DNA from: Pomphorhynchus laevis
Taxonomy: Eukaryota; Acanthocephala; Palaeacanthocephala; Echinorhynchida; Pomphorhynchidae
Length of the DNA: 64,000 nt
Reading direction: 5' to 3'
Assembly (NCBI GenBank): GCA_012934845.2
Contig: WNNJ02002691.1
Span: 1 to 64,000 of the forward strand
The notes beneath the pieces were generated by a model, which saw only the letters and a list, made by a program, of their open reading frames with translations, ran no database searches and was not told the origin of the DNA. Positions 42,735 through 54,169 of this stretch are shown here, piece by piece (positions within the stretch are counted from its first letter, which is position 1; every line of letters begins with the position of its first letter). A program made the translations under genes and the position numbers.

Positions 42735-44696
42735 TCAAGCAGATAAATTGTTACCATGAGATCGGATTTGTCGTTTGAAGCACTGCAGGGAAGTTGATTG
42801 GCGTATATGAATGAGCAGATGATTCCACGATAGAGGAGCAGCCACCAGGAAGGAGCGGAGTCCAAAGGAGGTAGAGTAGTTTGGGACATGTAAAAGAAGG
42901 GAATTACAGGAACGCAAGGAACAGTAAACAGGACGAGAATTATCAAGAAAAGGAAGGTTGAGAAATGAAGGGGTATGAAAAGTTACAAGGCGGAAAGCAA
43001 CGATAAGAAGACGAATTTGAACACGACAATAAATTGTAGGCAAATCAAGAGAAGCAAGATGGTAGGATGTATGATCAAAACGACGAAGACGGAGGAGAAT
43101 TCGGACAGCTGCGTTGACGATGCGTTGTAGGGGAAGAAGAGTGGATTTAGGTGAGTTGGAAAATAGACTAAGACAATAATCGAGTCTAGAAAAAAGCAGA
43201 GATGATATGAGAGTCATACAAGAAGTGAAATCGATCAATCTACGAACTTGACGGAGGTTGCGGAGTATCAAGGTAGATGAGCGTACTTTATCTCTAACGA
43301 AAGGTTTAAGTGAAAGTCGGTTGTCAAAATGGAAGCCTAGGAAAACGAGATTATCAACGATAGGAAGAATTGTAGAATTTAATGATACGGAGGGAGGTTC
43401 GAAGCCGAGGCGTCGAGGTAGGATCCACATAATTTTGGATTTATCAGGATGCAGAGAAAGGCGAAGGGAAGAAAGATGATTGGAAATTGAGACAAGACAG
43501 TCCGAAGCGGAAACACTAAGATCGTGAATACGATAAACAGGTGCATGAGCATAGATGAGAATGTCATCAGCATATTGCATAACATGGAAGTTAAATTTAT
43601 GAGAAATCGAAGACAAATCACCAAGAAGAAGAGAGAAAAGTATAGGGCCTAAAACGGAGCCTTGTGGAACACCGGACGGAATGGACGAAGGATATGAGAG
43701 AGAAGAGTTAGAATATACGCGAAATGTACGGTTTGATAGATATGAAGAAAACCATGATACAGTGGGTAAAGAGAAGCCATAATCATGACGAAGGCGATGG
43801 AGAAGAATCGAGTGATCGACGATGTCAAAAGCAGACGATAGATCAAGAGAAACTATGACACTACATAATTTATGATCGCGCGATATGAGTAAGTCGTTAT
43901 AAACTTTAAGACATGCAATTTCGGTAGAGTAATTAGAGCGAAAAGCGGCTTGGAAGGGAGGAAATAAGTTAGAGGAATAGAGATATGTATTAACTTGCTT
44001 AAGAACGAGACGCTCAAGGAGTTTAGAGAGGGTTGGGAGAAGTGAGATTGGACGGTACGAAGATGGTAGTGAAGAGTCGAGAGATTGCTTTTTGATGATA
44101 GGACGAACAGTGGCGCATTTCCAGATGGAAGGAAATGTACAGCTACGGATGGACGAGTTGAACAATGTGGTTAGGAAGGGTAAGATAAAAGTGCAGATAT
44201 TTTTAAGTAAGTGAGTGGGAATTGGGTCAGAAGGAGAGGTTTTATTAGGTAATGACAGCAGAACCGAAGAAACTTCATCAGACGAAACGGGAAGAAGGTG
44301 GAATAGTTCTGGGAGGGAAGTATTTAAAGATAAGAGTGGGTACAAGGGGGCTATGGGTAGTAGGGAAAGTAAATTAGATAGCTTAGTTTGTAGATAAGAA
44401 GAAAATTCATCAGGATTTATATTACAAGGGGTAGATGATCGTGAAAGAATTGAGTTTAAGATTTTCCAATGAGATTTAGAGTTGGAAGATGACTCGAGTT
44501 GATTTCGCCAAAAGAGAGTACGTTTAGTACGTATAAGAATGAGATGTGAACGGCGTTGAGAAAAGTAGGAATCACGAAGATTTGGAGGGAGTGAGTTGGG
44601 TGAACGTTTAAGAAAGCGTTTATACATACGAAAAGAGTGACGGAGTCGACGCTTAGAAAGACTACAGTCAGAATCGAACCAGGGAGCATGGCGCAA
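42735..44696 (-). CDS. LINE A1 copy 2 ORF2: linker and complete reverse transcriptase
   Basis: 653 open codons: linker RTKRTLFWRNQLESSSNSKS (about residue 57), RT fingers NKTSPSDPIPTHLLKN (about 152) and YRPISLLPTLSKLLERLVL (about 212), SNYSTEIACLKVYNDLLIS, motif A SLDLSSAFDIVDHSILL (about 277), GVPQGSVLGPILFSLLLGD (about 335), catalytic VMQYADDILIYAHAP (about 363), LVFLGFHFDNRLSL, SRLDYCLSLFSNSP and LQRIVNAAVRILLRL. No breaks, so the copy is very young. The endonuclease upstream is deleted, so it could move only in trans. Confidence 0.96.
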   Translation of the reverse strand: MRHAPWFDSDCSLSKRRLRHSFRMYKRFLKRSPNSLPPNLRDSYFSQRRSHLILIRTKRTLFWRNQLESSSNSKSHWKILNSILSRSSTPCNINPDEFSSYLQTKLSNLLSLLPIAPLYPLLSLNTSLPELFHLLPVSSDEVSSVLLSLPNKTSPSDPIPTHLLKNICTFILPFLTTLFNSSIRSCTFPSIWKCATVRPIIKKQSLDSSLPSSYRPISLLPTLSKLLERLVLKQVNTYLYSSNLFPPFQAAFRSNYSTEIACLKVYNDLLISRDHKLCSVIVSLDLSSAFDIVDHSILLHRLRHDYGFSLPTVSWFSSYLSNRTFRVYSNSSLSYPSSIPSGVPQGSVLGPILFSLLLGDLSSISHKFNFHVMQYADDILIYAHAPVYRIHDLSVSASDCLVSISNHLSSLRLSLHPDKSKIMWILPRRLGFEPPSVSLNSTILPIVDNLVFLGFHFDNRLSLKPFVRDKVRSSTLILRNLRQVRRLIDFTSCMTLISSLLFSRLDYCLSLFSNSPKSTLLPLQRIVNAAVRILLRLRRFDHTSYHLASLDLPTIYCRVQIRLLIVAFRLVTFHTPSFLNLPFLDNSRPVYCSLRSCNSLLLHVPNYSTSFGLRSFLVAAPLSWNHLLIHIRQSTSLQCFKRQIRSHGNNLSA

Positions 44697-45031
44697 GCGC
44701 TGGGAACGTCGAAGTCGACTAGGTAGAAGGTTATTGAGGATCGACGTAAGTTCAGAATCAAACAGAATGCAGAGATCATCGGGAGAGAGATAGTTAAGAG
44801 GAAGTGAAAAGAGTGAAGAATTGAGTAAGGCTGTGCAGAGAATAGGGATATCGAGAAGCTTCCAGGTTCGACTTGGTGTAGATAAAGGTAAAGGCGGATA
44901 ATGTCGAAGATATCAAGGAGCATATCAGCTTTATGAAGAATGGAGCGAGTGTTAAATAGACTAAGACGAAAAGTATGCTTAGGAGCGAGATCGACTAGCG
45001 AAGAAGATAAGGGGGAGAGATGGGACGCCAT
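44456..45031 (-). pseudogene. LINE A1 copy 2 ORF2 N-terminal remnant
   Basis: From 45031: FRLSLFNTRSILHKADMLLD (start of the endonuclease) then directly into the linker, because most of the endonuclease is deleted. The linker is read here in a different frame from the main ORF after 44700. Confidence 0.8.
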
Positions 45032-45032
45032 C

Positions 45033-46317
45033 GAATTTTTGGCCTTGTGTGAAGAACGTGAAAATTTCCGTTGATTTTACGTATAGATAAGGATGACTCG
45101 CCGTTTGTTTCACGTCGATGTTTTTCAATGCGAGCTAAATTGAGCTGGGCAATATCAGAAGGGGAGCGGTCAGGAAAGATACGGCAAGTAGATGAAGTGG
45201 TAAGAAGTTTAAAACGTTGGGAGAGTACCGAAGAGGCATGTGAACTATGTCGGAAAACGATTTTTAAGAGTAGAGGACTGAGATGATTGGATTTAGTGGA
45301 TTTGTTTAAACGAATAAAGGATACAGGAGCGATATTATTGAAGAGTGATGGGTTATCATCAGGAAGAATGGTTGCTAGGATAGACCTGAAAGCATATACA
45401 TCATCATCGATGCGAGATGGTGGCGAAGCAGATTCAGAAAGCTTTAAGTTTGATATGATTATACTGCGATCGCGCGAAGGAAAACGATTTCGTGGAAGTG
45501 GTGGACGGACAGAGCTAGTAGGAGTCGAGGCAGATGAACAGATAGAAGTGGAAATGACAGGGTGCTTGAGAGAGAATTAATATTGGTTGGAGCAAGTGTG
45601 ACAGGAGCGGGGTGTTGAATCGGTTGATTAGAGATGTGACTGGATATGATTTTAAATGAAGGATGTAAATTATTTGGAAGTGTTACGTGGGAGGTAGGGT
45701 AAAGAGAATTAAAATAGGTTGGGGCATGAGTGACAGGAATGGAGTGTTGAATCAGTTGATCGGAAATGTTACTGGAAATGATTTTGATGGAAGGATGTAA
45801 ATTATTGAGAAGTGATACAGGGGAGGTCGAGTAAGGAGTACGTGAGGAGAATAAAGAAGTTTGAGATTTATTTAGATTGGGGGAGGAATAGGAAAGAGGA
45901 GGTACGAGATGAAAAGCTTTACCGTTAGCATTGTTAGAATGAGAAAGATTAATGGAAGTTTGGTACATAGTTGAACGAGGAGTGTGTGAGAGTAGGTTCA
46001 ATAATGGGATTATATGATGCGAAGTCAGGTGTTGATGCGAGGGAAACATCTAAAACAGAATCTGTCTGAGTGGTCGTGTGTGATACAGGAGTAGATGAGC
46101 AGGATAACTGTAGTAGTCGTACTGATGTACAAAAACCGCAAGTAAAATGTTTACGTTTATACACCGAGTGGTCGGATATTTTAACACGAGCAAGTGTCCA
46201 TACATCGCAATCTTTGGAATCGCATCCAACTTCAAAGCTGGTATAACCATCATTGCATTCCAATGTGGAAGATTCTTGATCAGGAACAGGGATCTGAGAT
46301 CGCGCTTTTTTAGGCAT
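45033..46317 (-). pseudogene. LINE A1 copy 2 ORF1
   Basis: Frame 46317-45949 starts MPKKARSQIPVPDQES and has CNDGYTSFEVGCDSKDCDVW, KRKHFTCGFCTSVRL: a Cys-x2-Cys finger like that of LINE C. Frame 46049-45459 is Ser/Thr/Pro/His-rich (SLLNNLHPSIKIISSN is repeated twice with variation, LPNNLHPSFKIISSH). One frameshift near 45990. The remaining C-terminal part to about 45033 is in other frames. Presumed RNA-binding protein. Confidence 0.8.
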
Positions 46318-46361
46318 GACCTTTTATCGATAGTTTGAGCTCAATCCGCGAGCGTAACGAG

Positions 46362-46401
46362 CGGAACTGACAGGAATAATCTGGAACTGACAGGAATAAT
46401 C
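46362..46401. repeat. Two 20-bp monomers at the LINE A1 copy 2 5' end
   Basis: Same unit as 23412-23671, two copies. Confidence 0.95.
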
Positions 46402-46435
46402 TGGAATGTATGTTTATTAGAAACCAAACTTTTTT

Positions 46436-47620
46436 AAGGTGTCACTCTTACTCGTCCCTATCCTCCTTCGCCGTCTCCAACTGCGCCATTGATCGCCATC
46501 TCCTAAAAAAGCAATCTCTCGACCTATCACTACCATTTTCGTAGCGCCATATCTCACTTATCCCAACTCTATAAAATCGTTGAGAGTCTTGTTCTCAAGC
46601 AAGTTATTGCACATTTATTTTCTTCCAACTTGTTTCCTCCCTTCTAAGCTTCTTTTCTCTCTAATTACTATACTGAAATTGCATGTATTAAAGTTTATAA
46701 CGACTTACTCATATCGCGCGATCATAAATTATGTAGTGTCATAGTTTCTCTTGATCTATCGTCTGCTTTTGACATCGTCGATCACTCGATTCTTCTCCAT
46801 CGTCTTCGTCATAATTATGGCTTCTCTTTAGCCAATGTAGCTTGGTTTTCTTCATATTTATCAAACCGTACATTTCTCGTTTGTTCTATCTATTCTCCTT
46901 CCCATCATTCTTTCATACTGTCCGGTGTTCCTCAAGGCTCTGAATTAGGCCGTTTGTTTTTCTCTTTTCTTCTCGGTTATTTGTATTCTATTTCTCATAC
47001 ATTTAACTTCCATGTTATGTAATATGCTGATGACATTCTCATCTATGTTCGTGCACATTCTTATCGTATTCATGATCTTAGTGTTTCTGCTTCCAACTGT
47101 CTTGCCTAAATTTTCAATCATATTTCTCCTCTTCGTTTTACTCTAAATACTAATAAATCCAAATAAAAAACGCTCATATATCTTAATTCTTCGCAACTTC
47201 CTTCAAATACGTAGATTGATCGTTTCTCTTCTTGTATGACTCTCATATCTTCTGTTCTTTTTTCAAGACTTGATTACTGTCTTAGCCTATTTTCCAACTC
47301 ACCTAAATCCACTATTCTTACACTACAACACATCGTCAACGCAGCCGTCCGAACTCTCTTCCATCTTCTTCGTTGTAATCATACATCCCACAATCTTGCT
47401 TCTCTCGATTAGCCTACCATTTATTGTCGTGTTCAAATTCGTCTTATTGATTTCCGCTTTGTAGCTTTTCGTACCCCTTCATTTCTCAACCTTCCGTTTC
47501 TCGACAATTCTCGTCCCTTTTACTGTTCTTTGCGTTCCCGTAATTTTCTTCTTTAACATGTCCCAAACTACTTTACCCCTTTTGGCTTCCGCTCCTTCCT
47601 TGTGGCTGCTTAAACTCAGG
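46436..47620 (+). mobile_element. LINE A fragment (right part)
   Basis: Continuation of 42105-42655. The end of the endonuclease is followed at once by the RT start (PLIKKQSL region), then palm GVPQGS-like at about 46925, QYADDILIYVRA-like at 47020-47055 and the C-terminal RT to about 47620. Internal deletions relative to copy 1 and no 3' tail. Heavily broken. Confidence 0.88.
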
Positions 47621-48000
47621 GCGCTTAAACATCGAGAGGAATTGAAAAATAAATTATTGTTCACAAATTATCGACTATTGCAATAGTCCTTTTCAAGTGT
47701 TATGTTTTTAATAACAAGTGTTATGTTTTTAATATTATTAGTCAAATTAATAAGATTATTAATTATTAATAAAATCTTTTATTATTTATCTTCTTAATTA
47801 TTAATCTTTTAATCTAAAGACTTATTAGAGCTTTCTCAAATGAATGAAATTTTTTATATTATAACCTCTGTTAGAATCTACAGCAAATTACTGACACAAT
47901 TTTCTTAAGGTGATTTCTAATTATCTTCGGGTAATTTTCTCCAGATGCTAACAGAAGTTAGCGAAATATCAAAATTTTCCTTCTTTCTTTGATCCAGCGA
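47621..48000. other. AT-rich, nothing recognised
   Basis: Repeated words AAGTGTTATGTTTTTAAT near 47695-47735; no gene. Confidence 0.6.
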
Positions 48001-48004
48001 TAAT

Positions 48005-48625
48005 AATAAATCTGAAATGACGATTAACATATGGAAAGGCTAAAGAACTTAGCAGATATGTTTGAAAAATTAATATGCGTAATAAACAATTTCATGGAAA
48101 AATAAAGCCCTTAAAGACCTTAAGGCAAATATTTTCGCGTTTATTTTAATTATAAAGCTGTGTCAAGACTCGTTTTTAAAAAAGTTGAAAAGGTTCATTG
48201 CTTTCAAAAATGTGAAGTGAATAGGCTATTCTGTAATACTAAAACATAGAATTGCTTATACAGGACTTAAAAGAGAGATTTGCAGATTCAAAGAAATTAT
48301 TTTTTCATCTTAGATGACACAACCGATGCTTGCAGATATATTAAATTTTGAAAATGAACAATATCAAGAAGAAATCGCTGAAATGCAAAGTGATGAATCA
48401 ATAAGAAATTTGTTTAATATAAAAGGTATAATGTAATATGCACAAAAAAGTTTATTGCTATTTCCATCCACATATTTATCTGCATGTTAATTTAATGCGG
48501 TTAATGGTTTAATGATAAAGAAAATAAATCGTATCGATATCACGCAAAGAAAGAATTTGAGACTTTAATTGGCGAATTTGGAACCTGAAATTCTCTATGC
48601 AAAAAACATCAAAGCCAACAGCCTC
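48005..48625 (+). pseudogene. hAT-type transposase relic
   Basis: Fragments in different frames resemble the C-terminal half of hAT (ZBED-like) transposases: MERLKNLADMFEKL (48032), then QPMLADILNFENEQYQEE with EIAEMQSDESIRNLFNIKG (48318-48430), and a last stretch reading KNLRL.LANLEPEI close to a final stop, as in LRxALTNLxPxI ends of the family. The Ser-Ala-Phe-Ser region is not evident. Old and broken. Inverted termini not identified. Confidence 0.5.
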
Positions 48626-48689
48626 ATTAAATAAGTAAAATCTGATAGTTTTTTTAATCTAAGAGCTTTTTATTATTTATCTTTATTTA

Positions 48690-49445
48690 AAAAATGTTTT
48701 CCTTATCTACACAAGCACGTCTCGACCACGATGTTTCCGCCTTCAGATCCATCCTCCAGTCTCTTGTCCCTACGGATAAACCATCTTTCTAAACGACATC
48801 TCTCCTATACATTCATCCGCTTAAACAAATCTTCTCAATCTAATCATTCGCAGCCCCCTCTCTTGAAAATTGCTTTCAAGCATCGCTCACACGCGTCCTA
48901 TGTAATCTCCCGAAGATTAAAAATCATGTCATCTTAGGCCGCTCGCATTTTTCTCGATCGCACCCATTCCGAAATCGCTAAACTCTCTTTTGCCCGCATC
49001 GAAAAACGCCGTAGCGAGAAAAACGGCAAATCATCTCTCTGTATCCGCAAACATCGAGGGAAATTTTCAAGTTGTCCACACTCGCCCCAAAATTCAATGG
49101 CGCTCCACCTCCCCTATGTGTATTCTCCGCTAGTCCCTTTCGCCATCACACACGGTTTCCGTCTATGTCTTCTCAACATCAGATCTATTCCAATCTTATC
49201 CTCAACCTATTCACCAAGCAATCCATCGATCTCTTCTGCCTCACTGAATCCTGGCACTCAGATTCCGACGACCTCTTCATTTGCCGTCTGCTCTCTGCCG
49301 GTTGCTCACTATTCAAATCCGCCCGCCCCTCAGCTCATAACCTTTTAAATTCTCTAATCATGGCGGCATTGTCGCTCACATCGCGGCTCTTCGCCAAATC
49401 ATTTCCCCTTTAAGTCCATGATCATTTAAATTGCTCACTAATCGT
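48690..49445 (+). mobile_element. LINE A2-type fragment (ORF1 end and endonuclease start)
   Basis: ORF1 end followed by the leader-like AAAACGGCAAATCATC and the endonuclease start (HGFRLCLLNIRSI-like; CLTESWHSDSDDLFICRLL in frame 49072-49413). GC-rich compared with its surroundings. No tail. Confidence 0.82.
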
Positions 49446-49499
49446 TCTTCTAACCATATCACTCTGGATGTGATCTAGTGAGTCTTTTCTGACTCAGTT

Positions 49500-50535
49500 A
49501 GAGAAAGGAATGGCGATATCGTGTATGCGATGGGCGGTGCATGAGCGTAGATGTGGATGTCATCGGCGTATTACATGACGTTAAAGGAGTAAGGTTTGAT
49601 AAAAGTAGAGAGATCGCCACGTAGAAGAAAGAACAGCAGGAGACCTAGGACTGATCCTTGTGGGACCTTGTAGAAAATAGGGAAGGGTGGAGAGGATAAT
49701 GAATTTGAACAGACGTGAAAAAACCGGTCGGATAGATATGAGGCAAACCATGCTACGGAGGAGAAAGAAAAGATGTAATCATAACGAAGACGAGAAAGGA
49801 GGATGGAGTGGTCGACGAAGTCGAAGGCGGATGATAGGTAGAGAGATAAGAACAGCATATAGAGCCTTGTTACGAGAAATGAGTAAATCGTTTTAAACTT
49901 TCATGCAAGCGATTTTTGTGGTGATTAGAGCGGAGAGCGGATTGGAAAGGAGGGTACAGATTGGATGAAAATAGATACACGTTGATCTGTATTGAGATAA
50001 GGTGCTCTAAGAGCTTGGAAAGTGTAGCTAGGAGTGAAATGCGGCAATAGCTAATAGGAATTGAGGGGTTGTGCGATTGTTTCTTAAGGAGAGGACGAAC
50101 GATGGCGGATTTTCATTGTGAAGGAAAGATGCAATGGCAGATGGATGAGTTAAACAAGGTGGTGAGGAAAGAGGACAACGATGAGCATATGGATTTAAGT
50201 ATGGGGTAGGCCTAAGATCGGCAGGTGAGGTTATGTTTGGCAAGGATATGAGGACAGATGATACTTCGGCAGGCGAGGTGGGGAAGATTGAGCAATTCAA
50301 AAAAGCAAGGACTGAAAGGGGGAGTGATTTTGCTAATAGAATCGAAGTGAAAGGCGGATTCGACTAGTAAGCAACCGGCAGAGAGCAAACGGCCAATGGA
50401 GAGGTCTTCTGATTCATATTACTAGTATTCGATGATGTAGAATAGATCTATGGATTGCTTGGAGAAGATGTTGATGATGATATCGGATTTCTTGGAAAAT
50501 AGATCTAGTGTTGAGGAGGCCGAGGCGGAAGCCGG
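49500..50535 (-). mobile_element. LINE A2 fragment
   Basis: From right: an endonuclease start remnant (SKQSIDLF, EDLSIGRLLSAGC, about 50500-50350), the linker, RT fingers (ISLPNITSPADL) and palm (frame 49858-49571: LSLYLSSAFDFVDHSILL, VPQGSVLGLLLFFLL). It breaks off near the YADD region at 49500. Most of the endonuclease is missing. Confidence 0.85.
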
Positions 50536-51356
50536 AACACGAGAACACGAGAGAAGCAAGATGGGGATATGTATGATCAAAACGATGAAGACGGAGGAGA
50601 ATTCGGACGGCTGCGTTTACGATGCGTTGTACTGGAAAAAGAGTGGATTTAGGTGAGTTGGAAAATAGACTAAGACAGTAATCAAGCCTTTAGAATAATA
50701 AAGATATGATAGAGAGTCATACAAGAAGAGAAATCAATCAATCTACGAATTTGACGGAGGTTACTGAGAATCATTGAAGATGAACGTAAATTTTTCTCTA
50801 ACAAAAGGTTTAAGTGATAGTCAGTTGTTGAAATGGAAACCTAAGAAAACGAGATTGTCAACGATGGGAATAATTGTAAAATTTAATGATACGGAGGGAG
50901 CTCCTAAGCTGCGGCGTCGAGGAAAGATCCACATTATTTTGGATTTATTAGGATTCACAGTAAGACGAAGAGAAGAAAGATGATTGGAAATTGAGACAAG
51001 ACAGTCGGAAGCAGAAACACTAAGATCGTGAATACAATAAACAGGTGCATAAGCATAGATGAGAATGTCAGAAGATGTTTTATTAGGTAATGACAGAAGA
51101 ACCGAAGAACCTTCATCAGACGAATCGGGAAGAACATGGAATAGGTCTGAGAGGTAGGTATTTAAATAGAAGTGAGGATACAGGGGCATATGGGTATAAG
51201 AGAAAGTAAATTAGATAGCTTAGATTGTAGATAAGAAGAAAATACATCAGGATTTATGTTACAAGGGGATTGATGACCGTGAAAGAATTGAGTATAAGAT
51301 TTTCAAATGAGATTTAGAGTTGCATGAGGACTCGAGTTGATATTGCCAAAAGAGAT
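50536..51356 (-). mobile_element. LINE A1 fragment with internal deletion
   Basis: The RT C-terminal half (50540-51070) is joined near 51070 to the RT fingers (GSSVLLSLPNKTSSD) so that palm motif A and GVPQGS are absent. The frame 51189-50821 reads across the junction. Confidence 0.88.
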
Positions 51357-51790
51357 GTGGTGGACGAACAGAACTGGTAGGAGTAGAGGTAGAAGATCAG
51401 ATATAAGTGGGAATGGTATGAGTGCTCGATGGAGATTGATTATAAGTTGATCATGTGTGACAGAAGTGGAGGGTTGAATCGGTTGATCTGAGATGTTACT
51501 GAAGATGATTTTGACTGAAGGATCTCAATTATTGAGAAGTATACGGCCAGGTAGAGTAAGGAGTACGTGAAGCGAAGAAAGACGTATGAGATGTATTTAG
51601 ATGAGGGAGGAATAGGAAGGAGAAGGTACGAGATGATGCATTAGTGGGTTGAATACCGAGGTGGCTGAGAAGTAAACGGGGGAAGTAGAGTGAGGAGTAC
51701 GTGAAGCGAAGAAAGACGTATGAGATGTATTTAGATAAGGGAGGAATAGAAAAAAGAAGGTACGAGATGATGCATTAGTGAGTTGAATAC
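51357..51790 (-). mobile_element. LINE A ORF1-region fragment with tandem duplication
   Basis: ORF1-like Ser/Pro-rich region. About 51548-51660 is repeated at 51670-51790 (GAGTACGTGAAGCGAAGAAA in both copies), a head-to-tail duplication with a few differences. Confidence 0.75.
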
Positions 51791-51819
51791 CGACGTCGCG
51801 TCTAATATGGACAATATGG

Positions 51820-52090
51820 ACCTTCTTTTACATTTCCCAATCTACTCTACCTCTTTTGGCTTCTGCTCCTTCGTTGTGGCTGCTCCTCTCTTGTGGAATC
51901 AACTGCCTCTTTATATCCGCCAATCAACATATATGACGTGCTTCAAACGCCAAATCCAATTCCATTTCAACAATTAACTAATTATCTGTGACTTTTGATT
52001 TTCTTTTTTTTGTTTGTTAGTGGTCATGTAAGCGTGCATTTTGCACGCATTTGCCACGTTAAATAAATTATTGTATTATTATTATTAAAA
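51820..52090 (+). mobile_element. LINE A1 3' tail
   Basis: RT C-terminus (FPIYSTSFGFCSFVVAAPLL), 3' UTR with hairpin GCGTGCATTTTGCACGC and (TTA)n tail. Confidence 0.93.
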
Positions 52091-52159
52091 TATGAAGTTA
52101 GTGCTTCTTGTAATCGAGAAAGAATTAATATCGGATGGTTCATGAATAGTTTCCATAAC

Positions 52160-53640
52160 TGATGCTTGGATTGGTTTCTCAACACTTGTTTTGCATTTTT
52201 GCCTAACTTGAATCGCTTATCTGGACAATATTTGGTAATCAATCACCTCAGTCAATCCCGCCTTGAAGAGACTTCAGGAGTAGGGATTTATCTGTCACAT
52301 ATATCCTTAACTCCTGGGGGCCTCTTCCGGACACCTCTAAATCAGTCGCTCCACTCTCTTCTCGTGTCTGTCAGCTTTTGACAGCCGAACAAAGAAGAGA
52401 AGTCGCCGTCACAATGCTATTAACCGCCCTATCCGATGTGGCTGGCATCAACATCAGTATACAATTTTTTTTCCAAAAAAAGTTTCTGGTCTCATGTTCC
52501 AAAGACCTGCGGCCCATTTTGATTCAAAATTCCCTCGTATCAATCTACGAAAAAGGGCTTGCGCGTAAAATCCGGGATCATCTGATAAGGCGAAATTTAA
52601 TCCCTCCAGGTTTCCATGGGTTTGTCAAAAGTCGCTCGGTCTGTTCAGCAGTTGGTGAGGTGGAGCAGTTTTGTCGGGATAATTGCCATCGTCTAGTTGC
52701 GGCTGTTTTCCTTGACTTCTCTGCTGCATTTGACCACATCTCCATTCCTTTTGTGATCTCTTCTCTCAGGTCCCTAGGGTTGCCTGCGAGAAATGTGAAC
52801 ATGGTTGAGATCCTGCTGTATACCAAACGATTTTACTATGAATACGACCCTGATGCGCGTTAGTTCTACCGTATTACGGGTGTGTCTCAAGACTCCCATC
52901 TTTTTCTTATCTTATATCTTGCTGCCTTCATTGAACTCTTTAAAATATTTCAACGCGAACAACGTCCAGTGGTGTACGCTGATGATACCACAGCCCTGTT
53001 TTCTGGACGCAGGTGCAAAGACGTATTCTCGGACATGAACCGATTCTTTTTAAGATTAAAATACCAGTTAACCAAGTCCAATCCTTTTTTAAATTCCGCC
53101 AAATCACAGGTTGTTGTCTTTCATGGTGCCCCTTCAACAAAGTAAAAACTTAAGAGATTAGCACTCTCTACCCTCTCCTCCATTTTGACTAATCAACCAC
53201 TCCCTGTCTTCACCAGTCGAGTAAAATACCTGGAGTTCACCGTAACGGTGAACTGGTCGGCGAAAGCCGACCTGGATATACTTTAACTTATCCTGACGAG
53301 TGCTAGATGAGCTCTAAACGGGCCCAGCATCTGTCATTGAAAGGGAAAGCCCAGGTGCGCCTCTGTGGCACTTGGGCTATCTCGGGATTAGTCTTCGTTT
53401 CTAGAAGACGTCCCCCAGAGCAAAGGCTAAGGTTTCTCAAGCTGCTCATTTCTCGTTTACCCAGCATTGTCGGCATTGATTGGACTCTTCGGGGGTGAAA
53501 GGCCCCTTGTCGATCAGTCGAAGAGCGGCGTGTTGGATTGGCTGTGCGCTCAGATCCCACTTGACCTAAGGCCATGATGGTGAAGAAGAGACAAACAGAA
53601 AGGCCGTAATGAAGAGGACGATAAGAAGATGATTAATGAA
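52160..53640 (+). mobile_element. LINE F copy 2
   Basis: Same layout as copy 1 and close in sequence. Its RT frame 52378-52863 is open for 161 codons. It ends in a region shared with copy 1 (GGCGGCGTGTTGGAT-like) followed by a unique AT-rich 3' part. Confidence 0.88.
52378..53145 (+). pseudogene. LINE F copy 2 reverse transcriptase
   Basis: Frame 52378-52863: MTAEQRREVAVTMLL, DLRPILIQNSLVSIYEKGLA, PGFHGFVKSRSVCSAVGE, LVAAVFLDFSAAFDHISIPF (motif A). Frame 52882-53145: SQDSHLFLILYLAAF in place of PQGSPLSPILYLAAS, then PVVYADDTTALFSGRR and NSAKSQVVVFHG. A stop near 52861 and the altered PQGS motif mean it is inactive. Confidence 0.88.
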
Positions 53641-54165
53641 GAATTCAGACTAAGTTAATTTTTTTCATTCTTTCTTTATTTAACTGAACTTATTTATCCT
53701 GTATTAAATCTAATTTTTAACTTTTATTAAGAAAACCTATTATTATTTTTGATACGCACACGTTATTTTGGCTGCACTTATTAATTGCTTCATAAATTCA
53801 TATCTTATCACTATCACATAAATGTATCACTATCACATAAATTCAGATGCACTTAAATTTAAAATTCAGAGCATAATTTCGAAATTAATCACTTGAACGT
53901 TTTTGAATTTTATTTGGATAACAAGTCATATCTTTCTTTAGAGTTGTCCAAATAATATATACAGAATTCATGCTAACGAAAATAGCTATTCTGATTAGCT
54001 CAATCACGTGGCAAATAACCAAGTTGATTTAGTAGTTATCGATAATTCTATTTGGCCACGAGTATACTTGGATCTAAGTAGGTAGGTATAAGTAGATCTA
54101 GATTAAGTAGGCCGGAGTGAATCGACGTAATATAATGTATGTAGTGAGTGGCAAAGTTGAAATCC
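53641..54165. other. AT-rich, nothing recognised
   Basis: Short direct repeat TATCACTATCACATAAAT near 53804 and 53825. No gene. Confidence 0.6.
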
Positions 54166-54169
54166 AATT

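Larger units (their letters stand above)
42656..46435 (-). mobile_element. LINE A1 copy 2, nearly full length with endonuclease deletion
   Basis: Hairpin GCGTACAAGCTGTACGC and TAAATAAATTTG tail at the left, two 20-bp monomers at the right (46362-46401). Compared with copy 1 it lacks about 600 bp of the endonuclease (junction near 44893) but keeps about 470 bp of ORF1 end that copy 1 lacks. It is nested in another, plus-strand LINE A; the short word TGTC flanks both ends. Confidence 0.95.
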
